A stretch of DNA of 64,000 nucleotides from Agrostemma githago (GCA_958450325.1 OY288257.1:8575873-8639872), one strand, 5' to 3'. Counted from the stretch's first letter, positions 54,801 through 64,000 are shown. The notes: a model not told the origin generated them from the sequence alone. Translations and numbers: made by a program.

Positions 54801-57628
54801 ACCTCAACAAGGCCTGCCCAAAAGACTGCTACCCACTCCCCAGAATCGATCAACTAGTGGACGCCACCAGTGGGTATACAATGCTAAGCTTCCTGGATGC
54901 CTTCTCAGGATATCATCAGGTGTACTTGTGGCAGCCGGACAGAGTCAAGTGCGCATTTATCACCAGTTCAGGCACCTACATGTACAAGATGATGCCATTC
55001 GGATTGAAAAACGCAGGGGCCACGTACCAGCGCCTGGTCGACAAGGTGTTCGAAAATCAGAAAGGCAGAAACATAGAAGCCTATGTCGATGACGCCATTG
55101 TAAAGAGTAAGGGAGACAAGGAACACCTGGAAGACCTGCGGGAGACCTTTTCCTCCCTGCGCGCCTACAAGATGAAGCTCAATCCGAAGAAATGCACGTT
55201 TGGGGTGCGCTCTGGAAAATTCTTGGGTTTCTTGGTAAGTTCCCGAGGGATAGACGCCAATCCCGAGAAAGTTCAGGCTGTTCTAGACCTCCCCGAGCCA
55301 AAGACCATCAGGGACATCCAACGTCTAACAGGTCGCATGGCCGCCCTGGCACGGTTCATTGCCAGGTCAGCAGACAAGTCAACCCCGTTTTTCAAGGTGC
55401 TGAAAGGCAATAAACAGTTCAAATGGGAAGACGAGCAGAAAGAAGCGTTCGGACAATTAAAGGAACACTTAAAGAAACTCCCCACCCTGGAAAGACCGGT
55501 GGCAGGAGAAAAGCTTTTTCTGTACATCGCTGTAACCAACGCTACAGTCAGCGCAGTCATCCTAAGGGAAGAAGCAGGCGCTCAACAGCCCATATACTTC
55601 GTAAGCCACGCCCTGGGGACAGCAGAGAAGAACTATCCCATGGTCGAGAAGGCGGCCTACGCGGTTGTTATAGCAGCCAGGAAATTGAGGCCATACTTCG
55701 ATGCACACCCTGTCGTGGTGCTAACAGACCAGCCCCTGGAAAAGGTGTTAGAAAATTTTGAGAAATCAGGCAGATTGCTGAAGTGGGCCATCGAGTTGAG
55801 TGGACTGGGGATAACATACCAGTCAAGAACGGCCATCAAGGCCCAAGCATTGGCCGACTTTCTGGTAGAATGCTCCCACTCCGAGGACGATAGCCCAACC
55901 TCTGGCGAATGGGTCGTATACACCGATGGATCCTCAACGACCAACGGAGCAGGGGCGGGGGTAGTGTTGACCAGTCCGGAGGGGACCGATTTTGAGCATG
56001 CTCTCAGATTTGTCTTCCCCGCCTCGAATAACGAGGCCGAGTATGAAGCAGTACTTGCAGGCATCAACCTGGCCAAGGCTGCAGGCGCAGAACGGGTCGT
56101 TCTGGCCACAGACTCCCAGCTCATCGCCAACCAAATTAATGGAGAGTATGAGGCTAGGGACCAAACAATGGCCGCATACCTGGAGGTCGTAAAAAGGGAA
56201 CTATCAGGTTTGAAATCATATGAAATCAGACAGATCCCACGATCCCAGAATCACAGAGCGGACGCCCTGTCAAAGCTAGCTAGCTCCAGCCTGCAGGATA
56301 TAAGAAGGTCAGTATGGGTGGACGTCGTCCAAGAGAAATCTACCGTCCCCTGTCCAACCGTCGGTGCGGTGGAGGAGGCAGGGCCTGAAGACTGGAGGAC
56401 CCCCATCATCCTGTTCAAAAAGCACGGAGTCCTACCGACCGACCCCGTGCAGAAAAGAAAAATGTCCACAAGGGCTGCATGGTTCATCATAATAGGCGAA
56501 GACCTGTACAAAAAATCTTTCTCGTCCCCTCTGCTCAGATGCCTGGGGGCAGAGCAAGCGGCGGAGGTACTGGACGACATCCACTCCGGGATATGTGGCC
56601 ATCACATAGGAGGGAAGTCACTAGCACACAAGGCCTTGAGAGCCGGATACTACTGGCCGACCCTGCTGGCCGACGCAAAGAACTTAACCCAAAAGTGCAG
56701 AAAATGTCAGCTCTTCGCCCCATCTATCCACGCCCCGGCTCAGGAGCTCAGGCCGATTCTGTCTCCCATCCCCTTCGCTCAGTGGGGGATGGACATACTG
56801 GGCCCCTTCGCGGCAGCCACCGGGGGTAGAAAATTCTTGATTGTAGCTATTGATTACTTTACCAAATGGGTGGAAGCTGAAGCAGTGCCTAACATCACCG
56901 AGCCTGCGGTCAGGAAAGTGATTTGGCGGAACATTATCACCCGGTTTGGCCTGCCAAAAATGCTGGTGTTTGACCATGGAAGACAATTCGATAATGACCC
57001 CCTGAGATTATGGCTGGAAGGTCACGGCGTTGCGGTGGCTTATTCTGCCGTCTGCCACCCTCAAACCAACGGGCAGGCAGAAGCAGCCAACAAACAAATT
57101 TTGAATGGCCTAAAGAAAATGGTGGATGACCTCAAGGGCAGATGGGCCGACGAACTACCCAGCATACTCTGGTCAATCCGGACCACCCGTAAGGAGTCTA
57201 CGGGCCAGACCCCGTTCGGCCTGGTATATGGTGTAGAGGCTTTATTACCAATTGAGGCCAGGATCCCCTCCCTGCGCTCCTTACAATACGACCAGGCTGA
57301 GAATGAGGTAGCAATGGCAGAAGCTTTAGATCTGGTCGGTGAGGCAAGGGAGGAAGCCAGCGCCAATATCGTCGCCTACCAGCAACGAATGAGGAAGGCG
57401 TACAACAAAAGAGTGCATCAGCGAAATTTCCAGATGGGTGATCTAGTCCTCAGAAAGACACAGGCCGTGGGAAGATCAAGAGAGTACGGCAAACTTAGCG
57501 CTAATTGGGAGGGTCCATACCAGGTAACTCAAATCTTAGGGCCAGGCACGTATAAGATCGCCAATCTAGAGGGCCAAGAGTTGAGTGCTCACTGGAATGC
57601 AGACACCTTGAAGAAATATTATGTTTAA
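51878..57628 (+). CDS. Young Tat gag-pol polyprotein (1,916 residues)
   Basis: One frame with no stop. The ATG at 51878 (MPENFDTSS) is preferred over the one at 51812 because it lies clear of the primer site, though the upstream one is in frame. Approximate residues: gag 310-460 (IKFDGTTDPEDHLAAYESH), degenerate zinc knuckle CTFHDCVGHTTEEC near 558, and aspartic protease VDTGAYTNLLY near 690. Reverse transcriptase is at 900-1130 with YVDDAIVKS near 1068, then RNase H at about 1230-1290. A second, archaeal-type RNase H at 1346-1460 carries YTDGSS, ATDSQ and HRADALS. Integrase spans 1565-1830 with its zinc-binding HH..CRKC region and DDE core (MDILGP, FDHGRQF, GQAEAANK). The dual RNase H order identifies the Tat lineage. 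The protein would be cleaved by its own protease in virus-like particles. Confidence 0.95.
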   Translation: MPENFDTSSVANPPKAPQYGMPPEMTPAATIPGVGRASLQGAAGQGAATMAGQGSQSRPVLNLTSAQMVQTAAFFSAMLNQEFTPDDLIGRVATTPRLLHFESGEGTGGTKRTAVRNAQKKARRTAHAYAQVQRRISEARQEPPARQEVAGPEGAFSIHTTESTAAHERRGLSQDLRDRMRHKEPVSKRLGGKQDVFSRLTPAEGLQPPPGLSQGLQSRLNNGQPMKPRYRQGDNLESAQKKRSWYHSPSQSDEAISRPGPPPRHRSPEGRRPTPDNWDDYGRYSDAGRSKMVGRPTKTPLHPEVQAYPIPKIKMPTIKFDGTTDPEDHLAAYESHMGMYDADDAVWCKIFPTTLVGLAQGWFRDLPQGSISFFIELAEMFLDQYAGNKRRCLTRFDLMTLRQKKGETVREYLKRFDLSFQQVKEIDDPTAAYALTNSLLPGEMKNQMIRAQPETLAKARKIAEGFMLQEEFHSLPETPAGPTRQQGGPQGGRGRSDSGRHRSEEGDTPQKERTAYQPRFDSYTALNKSRAEIFELEKETAKWNRPSKPRSPRGDPKKFCTFHDCVGHTTEECRHLKDEIEKLIRNGWLANYAARNKSQKETPEKPEGSVQNRLVIHVISGDAEGPISRRGQKRQIRELRNQICYAERAGSPKGVTLSITPEDAGQVIYPHSDPLVLSLVISNHIVRRCMVDTGAYTNLLYKDAFDKMGLEKRHLRPAPGSLYGFSGAGVLPVGIIDLPVTFGEGATARNIRASFVVVDAKSAYNALIGRITLDEIEAAISIRALTIAYVTDFGLEGKIRGDQESARQCYSVALQAHESERKGKRKADSSPSREGEIPAGNQTSNHLEPGGESMLVDLEPGRQVLVGADLEESYQAELVKLLRENKDVFAYSADEMPGVDPACIVHKLNVNADARPVKQKKRNMSAEKDLAIKEEIEKLLKADFVEVCDYPEWLANVVMVKKSSGAWRMCVDFTNLNKACPKDCYPLPRIDQLVDATSGYTMLSFLDAFSGYHQVYLWQPDRVKCAFITSSGTYMYKMMPFGLKNAGATYQRLVDKVFENQKGRNIEAYVDDAIVKSKGDKEHLEDLRETFSSLRAYKMKLNPKKCTFGVRSGKFLGFLVSSRGIDANPEKVQAVLDLPEPKTIRDIQRLTGRMAALARFIARSADKSTPFFKVLKGNKQFKWEDEQKEAFGQLKEHLKKLPTLERPVAGEKLFLYIAVTNATVSAVILREEAGAQQPIYFVSHALGTAEKNYPMVEKAAYAVVIAARKLRPYFDAHPVVVLTDQPLEKVLENFEKSGRLLKWAIELSGLGITYQSRTAIKAQALADFLVECSHSEDDSPTSGEWVVYTDGSSTTNGAGAGVVLTSPEGTDFEHALRFVFPASNNEAEYEAVLAGINLAKAAGAERVVLATDSQLIANQINGEYEARDQTMAAYLEVVKRELSGLKSYEIRQIPRSQNHRADALSKLASSSLQDIRRSVWVDVVQEKSTVPCPTVGAVEEAGPEDWRTPIILFKKHGVLPTDPVQKRKMSTRAAWFIIIGEDLYKKSFSSPLLRCLGAEQAAEVLDDIHSGICGHHIGGKSLAHKALRAGYYWPTLLADAKNLTQKCRKCQLFAPSIHAPAQELRPILSPIPFAQWGMDILGPFAAATGGRKFLIVAIDYFTKWVEAEAVPNITEPAVRKVIWRNIITRFGLPKMLVFDHGRQFDNDPLRLWLEGHGVAVAYSAVCHPQTNGQAEAANKQILNGLKKMVDDLKGRWADELPSILWSIRTTRKESTGQTPFGLVYGVEALLPIEARIPSLRSLQYDQAENEVAMAEALDLVGEAREEASANIVAYQQRMRKAYNKRVHQRNFQMGDLVLRKTQAVGRSREYGKLSANWEGPYQVTQILGPGTYKIANLEGQELSAHWNADTLKKYYV

Positions 57629-57799
57629 AGCTGAATCTTAAAGTAGTCTTCGTTTCTTTAAAATTGGCGGAGAACGGTCAAAGAATGTCGACGGCTCCGA
57701 CCACCCTTGTGATAGATTTTTACGAAGAAATGAAAAGATCCTCAAAGTCTATACTCGTTGCCTGTTCAAACTCGCGTTTTCACACACAAACGAGCAGGG

Positions 57800-58640
57800 G
57801 GCAATAGGGGGAGGCCCCCCTGTTGCCAGAACTAAGGAAAACAGCCCCCCCAACAAAAATTCAAACGCCTCCCTGCAAGCAGGGGGCAGGCCCCTTGGAC
57901 TCTGACCAAGAGCCAGGAGCAGGCCAAATGAGGGGAGGCCCCCCTGTTGCCAGAACTAAGGAAAACAGCCCCCCCAACAAAAATTCAAACGCCTCCCTGC
58001 AGGCAGGGGGCAGGCCCCTTGGACTCTGACCAAGAGCCAGGAGCAGGCCAAATGAACAAGGACTGGGGGCAAGCCCCCCAACCTTGTATAAAAAACGCAT
58101 AATGCCACCCTGCCAGCCTCTGGGCAGGCAGGGGGCAGGCCCCCTGGACTCTGACCAAGAGCCAGGAACAGGCCAAATGAACAAGGATTGGGGGCAAGCC
58201 CCCCAACCTTGTATAAAAAACGCATAATGCCACCCTGCCAGCCTCTGGGCAGGCAGGGGGCAGGCCCCCTGGACTCTGACCAAGAGCCAGGAACAGGCCA
58301 AATGAACAAGGACTGGGGGCAAGCCCCCCAACCTTGTATAAAAAACGCATAATGCCACCCTGCCAGCCTCTGGGCAGGCAGGGGGCAGGCCCCCTGGACT
58401 CTGACCAAGAGCCAGGAACAGGCCAAATGAACAAGGACTAGGGGCAAGCCCCCCAACCTTGTATAAAAAACGCATAATGCCTCCCTGCCAGCCTCTGGGC
58501 AGGCAGGGGGCAGGCCCCCTGGACTCTGACCAAGAGCCAGGAACAGGCCAAACGAACAAGGACCGGGGGCAAGCCCCCCAACCTTGTATAAAAAACGCAT
58601 AAATCACCCTACCAACCTCGGGGCAGATAGAGGGTAGGGC
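57800..58640. repeat. 125 bp tandem repeat array downstream of pol
   Basis: Two related first units (about 57800-58050), then four full units and a partial one starting at 58051, 58176, 58301, 58426 and 58551, exactly 125 bp apart. Shared blocks include GGACTCTGACCAAGAGCCAG and GGGGGCAAGCCCCCC (itself an inverted repeat). TTGTATAAAAAACGC occurs in each full unit. The period keeps minus-strand frames open by chance, so long repetitive ORFs there are not genes. Confidence 0.93.
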
Positions 58641-58869
58641 ATACCTCAAGAAATTCAAACAAAGGCAGGATGGAAACAAACGAGGAAATCCTTAGAAAAA
58701 GAAATAAAGCAGCAAGAGATACACCAAGTAAAGGTTTTCTAAAAAATAATTACATCAAGTACGGCAGCCTACCACGAAAGGCTCGGTGCGCAGAAAAGAT
58801 AAGTCAAAATATTAGCGTAAGCGCGACAGGGGACAGACATGAGCCCTCTGAGGATGACTGCCTCCCCTG

Positions 58870-61264
58870 TTAAGCAGGGGGAGCTTCTGGGGCAGATGTA
58901 GCAGCTTCTTCATCCATCCGGCGCATCTGGGCCTCGTCCTTGGCAGTATAGAGGGCTCGAAAAGCCTCTTCATCAAAGCCTGGGAACATCTCCCTGACAG
59001 CCTCCATGACCACCCCCAGGCAAGAGTTGGCACCATTGACAAAGCCTGCTGACACGGCAGTTTCCACCTCCTGGATTATCTCATCCTTCTCTTTCTGCCA
59101 CTCCTCAGTCTTCGCCGTCAGATCGCCGAGAGCCACCTGAAGAGCCGAATCCGCCTTGGAAAGACGCTCCTCTAAGTCGGCAGCCTTCCTCCTGACCTGG
59201 TCCAGCCCGGCTAAAGCCTTTTTTGCCTGCTCCAACTCCGCAAAGACCTGCTCAGCTCTCTTCGCCTCCCCCTCCAAACGGGACACCTCTCGAGCAGCCC
59301 TCTCGCTTTGAGATCTCCAGTGAGTCGCCTGGCTCCTGGCCTCCTCCAGCTCGCTCTCCCTTTTGGCCAGCTGATCCTTTAGGCTGGCAACAAGGGCAGC
59401 GTCCCTTTCTATTGTAGTCAGGCGGTCAGAATTGGCCAACTCCTCGTCACTCAGACGACTGAGGGCCGCTAACTCAGCAGAAGCCTGAATAACCCTGGTA
59501 GTTCGCTGGATGTACTGGGTCACCTGGTGGGTAGCAGAGTGGACAGTCTTGAGGAGATGGTCTGCCAAAACCGCCCCAGAATCAGAAAGTAGGGCAGAGA
59601 CATCCTGGCTATCGCCGGCAGCATAACGGAACTCAGCATTCTCCTCAGAGAAAAAGGTACTAGGAACTCCCTGAGCAAGACGCTTGGGGTCAGGCGTATC
59701 AGCCTCCAGATCCACCACATAATCCGCATTCGGAGTCCCCCTGCTCCTCTTCCTGATCAGCCCCCTGGGAGTGCTTTCTCCGGTCTCTTCAGAGCCAGCA
59801 GCCTGCGGCCCCTGGGGAATCTGAACCCCTGCAGGAGGGCCTCCCTGTTTGCCAGCGGGGGAGGGGGTAACCTCAGAAGCAGTTGCCTTAGAAGCAGTTG
59901 CCTTTTTTTCAACCGGAGAAGGGGTGACTTCAGAGACCGCCGTTTTGGCGGGAGTTGACCTAGGGGGAGCAGGGAGCCTCGGCCTGCTGAACGAAAGGCC
60001 CTTCAGATGCTTCATCAGGTTTTTCTCGCCCCTCTTGAAGTCAGGAGGAAGGGAAGGACGGACTTGGATAACGTCGAGAGTCCCAGACAAGCCCAAACGT
60101 CTCACCTCCCCCTTTCTCCAAAGGAAGGTGGCAAGGCCTGCAAAGCAAACGGACGACTGGTTAGAAAGGCCATTTAAAAGAGAAAAAAAGCGAGTAAAGA
60201 AAAATCATCAACACTCCTGAACTACCTTCGTCTAAGCCCGGATTCATGCCCACCCGGGTCAGGTACCTGTCAGTAGCAATGACCTCCGCATGAGGAAGCC
60301 ATACTGAAGGACCATACACCCCATGCTTATCATTACCAGCAACAAACTTGTCCACCAAGTCCTTGTCTTGCCTGCTCAATTTCACCTCCAGAGCCTTACC
60401 CCCCACGCCAGGATGATATTCTTCAGAAGTCTCAAGCCTGGTGTGGACATGATTCCTGAAATGGCGAGGAATTCTCCACCCATGGGCGCTATGTACATAG
60501 AGAAAATTGTTTTTCCAACCTCTCAGACTGTCCATAGCAGGCCACACCAGTGTATGTCCTTTCTGCCTCAGAAGGGACCAATACCCAGGAGAGCCCTCGC
60601 TCCCGGAAGAGACCATTTGTAGCCCAACCATAAATCTTAAGGCGTCAACAGAAGGTTCGGCGCGATGGAACAAGGAGGTCCACACATAGGAAATTAATGA
60701 CCTGACAGCCATGGCTGTCAGCTGGGCAATGGCCACATTCATCCGCCTGAAAATCTCTTCTAGGGCCGGATGAAGGGGGAAGCGAAGGCCAAATTCTAGG
60801 CACTTATGATAAACCGCAATGCACCCGTCGGGAGGGCAGCACACGGTGTCCTTTTCGCCGGGGACGACAATTGTATACCCGTCCCCGAAATTATAGAAAC
60901 GCTCAATCGCGTTGGCGGCGTTCTTTGCGAGAATCAGATCCCGATTTTTTGGGTCAGGATATGTACTCAAGGGAATACGGTACTTGGTTTTGTCTAAGTA
61001 ATAAGTCCTCCCCTCTTCCCGGGGAATGAGGGGACCAGAGGTCCTGGAGGGGTCGATCTCCATTGCCTCGTCATCCGAATCAATAACATCGTGGGGGGCG
61101 GGCTCAGGGGAGTTGCCACCCCCATCGCCCGCCGGGTCCTCTTCCTCAGCCATCCCAAGATCAACCTCCCTAGAGGAGGATGCGAGGTCCTCCCTCCCCT
61201 TTTCCAGTTCCTCTTCCCTCAGGGGGTCGGTGAATGACAGAATGCGTGGACGGGTTCTAGACAT
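58870..61264 (-). CDS. Antisense spliced gene, Transposase_28-like (putative gypsy type transposon domain), 768 residues
   Basis: Exon 1 61264-60226, an 88 bp intron (60225-60138, GT...AG with pyrimidine-rich acceptor TTTGCTTTGCAG), exon 2 60137-58870. The two join in frame to 2,307 bases including the stop. It starts MSRTRPRILSFTDPLREEEL and has an acidic region to about residue 80. A domain at 130-200 (LEFGLRFPLHPALEEIFRRM) resembles Pfam PF04195, the putative gypsy type transposon family. After a proline/serine-rich linker comes a long coiled coil at about 580-700. It runs opposite to gag-pol. A minus-strand TATA box lies at 61497-61508. There are no stops or frameshifts. The role is unknown; this class is known as an extra ORF in Tat elements such as maize Grande. 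Confidence 0.82.
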
Positions 61265-61496
61265 GGCAACCCTAAAAGGGAAGGAAAAAGCAAGAAAATT
61301 GAAAGAAAAGGGAGCAAGAGTTGGAAGTTAAAAGTCTAACCTAGGGTCGGCCGCTGAGGAAGTGCAAGCTTGAAAAAAAAGAGTCTCCCAGAAAAACGGA
61401 GGTACGAAGAAGAGCTCGAGTTTTTACACCGAGAAATTTGCAGAAGGAAAGAAAGGAAGTTTGAAAAGAGAAAAAGAGGAGGAATGAGTGACAGAT

Positions 61497-61508
61497 TGCT
61501 TTTATAGG
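61497..61508 (-). promoter_or_regulatory. TATA box of the 768-residue antisense gene
   Basis: On the minus strand, CTATAAAAGCAA about 230 bases before the start codon at 61264. This suggests transcription separate from the LTR promoter. Confidence 0.6.
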
Positions 61509-61851
61509 GGGAAAGGCAGACGAAAAGTCGCCAAGCCTCGAAGATCCGCCCAAGGGCTACTGTCCACGTGTCGAGCTCTCAGGGAGCAGCCACTTGCAGC
61601 TTCCCAAGGATGGCCTCGAGAAGACAAAAAGACGCTGGAAGGACAATCACACTGTGACATCCACCTTACCTCCAAATAACAAAAACAAATAATAGCAAAT
61701 AATAAAAATAACACATGTAAACAGAACCGTCTGACTTTTTCATTAAATTAAGAAAAACCCGAAAAACGGGCAAGTTACATTGCATGTAAGCCAGGAATAC
61801 AAAAAGAGCCCCCTGTCTCTGGCTCACTTTGCCTGCACCCCTCAGGCAGAC
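61509..61851. other. Spacer between the two antisense genes
   Basis: Non-coding. It has A-rich stretches near 61676-61770 that could hold the 3' end of the upstream antisense gene and the promoter of the next. Confidence 0.45.
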
Positions 61852-62436
61852 CTAGTCATCATCAAAACCTGGGGAACAACCCCCAGGGCTGTTGTATCCC
61901 CCAGCATCAGATCCCCAGTCCCAATCGTCTGAATCTTTGAAGGGGTCCGCCGAGTCGTCGTCATCCTCACGACCAGAGGAGTAACCCCGGCCGTCACTGT
62001 CGCCGGAATCCCGGCTGCTGACATCCCAGTCCCGACCATAGGGGACTGTCTCGGTATCGTCACAAGAGCCGCAGCCCACTTTCCTTTTTGGAGGAGAGGA
62101 AGGGCCCGATTCAGGAGAGGAGGACAGCTCTGAGCAGCCGGGGTCGAACTGCTCAGGGTGTAGCCATGGAAAACACTCATGACACCCCCTGTCGAAACAA
62201 CCCCCACCCTGGGGGCAGCGCCTGAATTTCGGGGCAGCTGGAGGAGCCCTCCGAGGACACTTGCCCGCTTTGACAAGAGCCCTCCTGAGCTTGCGATGAC
62301 GTTGAATGCAGGATCGCCAACTACGGCGCAAAATGAGAAAGGACGCCCGAGGATACCTTAGCTTCCTGCGCCCCGTAAAGCGACGGCTCGTTACACGAGT
62401 CCCATGGCAGAAAAATACTTTGGTAATCCACGACAT
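61852..62436 (-). CDS. Second antisense ORF, small Cys-containing protein with acidic tail, unknown
   Basis: 194 residues from the ATG at 62436 (MSWITKVFFCHGTRVTSR). The first half is very basic (RRFTGRRKLRYPR, LRRSWRSCIQRHRKLRRAL). The middle has a cysteine cluster (CPQGGGCFDRGCHECF). The end is strongly acidic with serine, glycine and aspartate, finishing CSPGFDDD. I recognise no domain. A TATAAATT on the minus strand near 62500-62507 could be its promoter, about 65 bases upstream. It lies just before the 3' LTR and points the same way as the larger antisense gene. The start choice is clear, since the alternative upstream GTG adds only two residues. Confidence 0.6.
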   Translation of the reverse strand: MSWITKVFFCHGTRVTSRRFTGRRKLRYPRASFLILRRSWRSCIQRHRKLRRALVKAGKCPRRAPPAAPKFRRCPQGGGCFDRGCHECFPWLHPEQFDPGCSELSSSPESGPSSPPKRKVGCGSCDDTETVPYGRDWDVSSRDSGDSDGRGYSSGREDDDDSADPFKDSDDWDWGSDAGGYNSPGGCSPGFDDD

Positions 62437-62740
62437 TCTCACTGAAGGAAGAAGAAGAGAAGGTTGAAGATGGGTTGTAAAAATGGCAAAAGAGCCGCAA
62501 TTTATACGAAAAAGGTGGCCAAAACATTAAATGGCGCCCCAACTACTTCGACAGAGGGCACAACCAATCAGCATACAAGCACGCTGCCCCAAAATCCCTT
62601 GGGTCTGGAAAGCAATCATGACCAGAAGATACTTAAACTCTCAGCATGCCCAATGCGGAAGAAACCTTCCCCCTCGGGAATACGCGAGCGCATTAAATGC
62701 AAAGGGTATAGCCACAAGTCAACTGCTCACCCTCAAGAGT

Positions 62741-62781
62741 CCACCTGCCAGGGAGAAACCCTGCCTCCCCCCGGCAGGTGA
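62741..62781. repeat. Short inverted repeat before the 3' LTR
   Basis: CACCTGCC and GGCAGGTG face each other around CCCTGCCTCC-rich sequence and end next to the purine tract (AGGTGAGGGCCAAT) used to start plus-strand synthesis. Confidence 0.7.
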
Positions 62782-62789
62782 GGGCCAAT

Positions 62790-63492
62790 TGATGAGGGTT
62801 GAAGAGCCTGCACCGGGTCGCCCGACTGGCAGGCCCCGCAAGTACCTAACCCGGGAGCCGAAGGGCCTGTCCAGCAGGCCGTCGAGGTGGGACACCAGGG
62901 CTGTCCTCTGTGAATGTACCTCCAAGAGGGTCGCCTGTCCGACAGGGTAGGGCGACCAGCTGGGAGGAGCCAGTAGACTCCACTCAACCATTTGCCCCCA
63001 GGCGACCTCCTCCCCAAGCAGGGCAGGGATTGCCAGGGGCCCCTTCGTCTTTCTGCCTAAAGGTAAAAGGGAATGGGCGGATGAAGCAGGTCCACGTGTA
63101 ACCATGATATCCACTCATTCTTCCGCCCCCTTTTCCCTCCAACCTTCTCTCTTGTGGGAAGGTATAAATACTCACCCATTTCCCACTTAGAAGAGGTTGG
63201 ATTTTCTCTCTCTAGACTCTCACTCTACAAAAACGCCACCTAGCTCCTCACGAACTAGGTTCATCAAGGCATTTCACAGACTGACTTAGGCATCGGAGAG
63301 GGTTCCCTCGGACAACCTCCGAGGCCCTGTGCGTTCACTGTGCAGGGAGCAGGCTCAATCCGCCGGGGAGGTCTGATCACCGGAGTAGGAGAAAGGAGAG
63401 ACTAAAGGAAATCGGACGAGCAATTATCAAGTAACATATTGAACATACGACCCGAATCCGAAGTCGGGTTAATTGATTCCTTAACCGGAACA
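62790..63492 (+). repeat. Young Tat 3' LTR
   Basis: 703 bp, the same length as the 5' copy. I counted four substitutions, all single base: near the starts of AAGTACCTAACCC, CATTCTTCCGCC, ATCAAGGCATTTC and AATCCGCCGGGG. It is followed by the target duplication AGTAT. Confidence 0.95.
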
Positions 63493-63497
63493 AGTAT

Positions 63498-64000
63498 CAT
63501 GTAGGAAAGATCAATGTGGTGGCCTATGATTTGAGTAAACTTTTCCCTATACAATACTATTAGTGATGCACCGTGATAAGCTGAGAGAAGAGTTTCTGAT
63601 ATTTGGGATCAAAATGGCAAAAATTAGGAACCCTGTATAGTGTGTTTTCAGTTGAAAGCGAATTGATGAGTGTATTAAAGAGTTGAATGGTGGTGATAAA
63701 TTTTTGTAGGATAAGTGGATGAATGAGTTTGCTTTGTTCAACCATGATGACAGATTATATTGATTAAGTTCCGAGATTGAATTTGTGTACCTAACCACAA
63801 GGAATTAAAGGAAAAGATGTATTATGTTTGTTTGGGAGGTGATAAAATGCATACAGATTTGGAATGAAGATTTTGATGGTTTAGTATGAAGAAACAAATG
63901 ACAGATCTTGTGGCTCAATACTTGATATATTAGAAAGTTATGAGTGAACATATGAGACATCAGGGAGAGTTATATCCTTTAGGAGTTTTTCAAGTGGGAG
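63498..64000 (+). pseudogene. Old gypsy pol continued (RNase H end, integrase N-terminus), decayed
   Basis: It starts HVGKINVVAYDLS, the RNase H end interrupted at 51076. Integrase zinc-region remnants follow (KELKEKMYYVCLGGDKMHTDL, about 63805-63860; MKKQMTDLVAQYL, about 63888-63930; SEHMRHQGELYPL, about 63944-63985). Stops and missing cysteines show it is dead. It continues past the right edge. Confidence 0.78.

Larger units (their letters stand above)
51077..63492 (+). mobile_element. Complete young Tat-lineage Ty3/gypsy retrotransposon (12.4 kb)
   Basis: Flanked by the 5 bp repeat AGTAT (51072-51076 and 63493-63497). The two 703 bp LTRs (51077-51779 and 62790-63492) differ at only four positions by eye, and one polyprotein frame is intact. 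The order is LTR, PBS, gag-protease-RT-RNase H-archaeal RNase H-integrase, 125 bp tandem array, two antisense genes, LTR. GC content and codon use are higher than in the surrounding DNA. It is probably recent and may still be autonomous. Confidence 0.95.
45423..64000 (+). mobile_element. Old Ty3/gypsy element (chromovirus-like), split by a young Tat element; 3' end outside window
   Basis: 5' LTR 45423-47542, Met-type primer site, gag-protease 48428-49870, decayed pol to 51076, a 12.4 kb insertion, then pol resuming at 63498. The join 51076/63498 reads through the RNase H end (IQY then HVGKINVVAYDLS), proving continuity. Many stops and indels in pol show age. The clade (Tekay/Del-like chromovirus) is inferred from LTR ends, primer site and gag. 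Confidence 0.88.

Noticed and set aside
51826..57366. Many minus- and plus-strand ORFs inside the young polyprotein region
   Set aside because: They are shadows of the single long frame 51878-57628, which carries all known domains in order.
57861..58679. Minus-strand ORFs of 149-272 codons with repeated GGLAPSPCSFGL-like text
   Set aside because: They arise because the 125 bp tandem repeat stays open across units; three overlapping frames look equally open and no domain is present.

Overview
The window is plant nuclear DNA, almost certainly from a eudicot. It has two spliced single-copy plant genes separated and followed by nested retrotransposons, a tRNA-derived SINE, a Stowaway-type MITE, a LINE and AT-rich microsatellites. 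A Caryophyllales source (beet, spinach or campion relatives) is only a guess from the style of the repeats.

Layout. 1-5.8 kb: the first seven coding exons of an O-fucosyltransferase-family gene on the minus strand, running off the left edge. 6.4-9.4 kb: intergenic DNA with a complete SINE, a Stowaway MITE and a ~153 bp tandem array. 9.4-18.2 kb: a complete non-coding LTR retrotransposon (LARD) with two 2,286 bp LTRs, inserted in a second SINE that itself sits in the 153 bp array. 19.8-22.2 kb: a complete six-exon Nudix hydrolase gene (NUDX25-like). 23.3-37.0 kb: a minus-strand Tat-lineage Ty3/gypsy element with an antisense extra gene. It has lost its 5' end, and a solo LTR splits its gag-pol frame at 31.7-33.4 kb. 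It is a relative of the LARD, sharing LTR, leader and 3'-end blocks. 37.0-40.9 kb: a minus-strand Athila-like fragment (5' LTR, PBS, gag, protease) fused to the truncated Tat element. 41.7-45.4 kb: a decayed L1-type LINE. 45.4 kb to the right edge: an old Ty3/gypsy element (5' LTR, Met PBS, gag, decayed pol). It is split at its RNase H region by a young, complete 12.4 kb Tat-lineage element (51,077-63,492) with a 5 bp target duplication, near-identical 703 bp LTRs, one uninterrupted polyprotein frame, a 125 bp tandem array and two antisense genes.

How it fits together. Insertion order can be read from the breaks: 153 bp array, then SINE, then LARD; Tat gag-pol, then solo LTR; LINE, then old gypsy, then young Tat element. 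The most unusual material is: (a) short palindromic repeat arrays just upstream of the TATA box in two Athila-type LTRs, one family carrying the same palindrome as a 21 bp array inside gag; (b) antisense genes with their own TATA boxes and in-frame introns in both Tat elements; (c) a perfect 70 bp inverted repeat between two (TA)n tracts; (d) a non-autonomous/autonomous family pair in one window.
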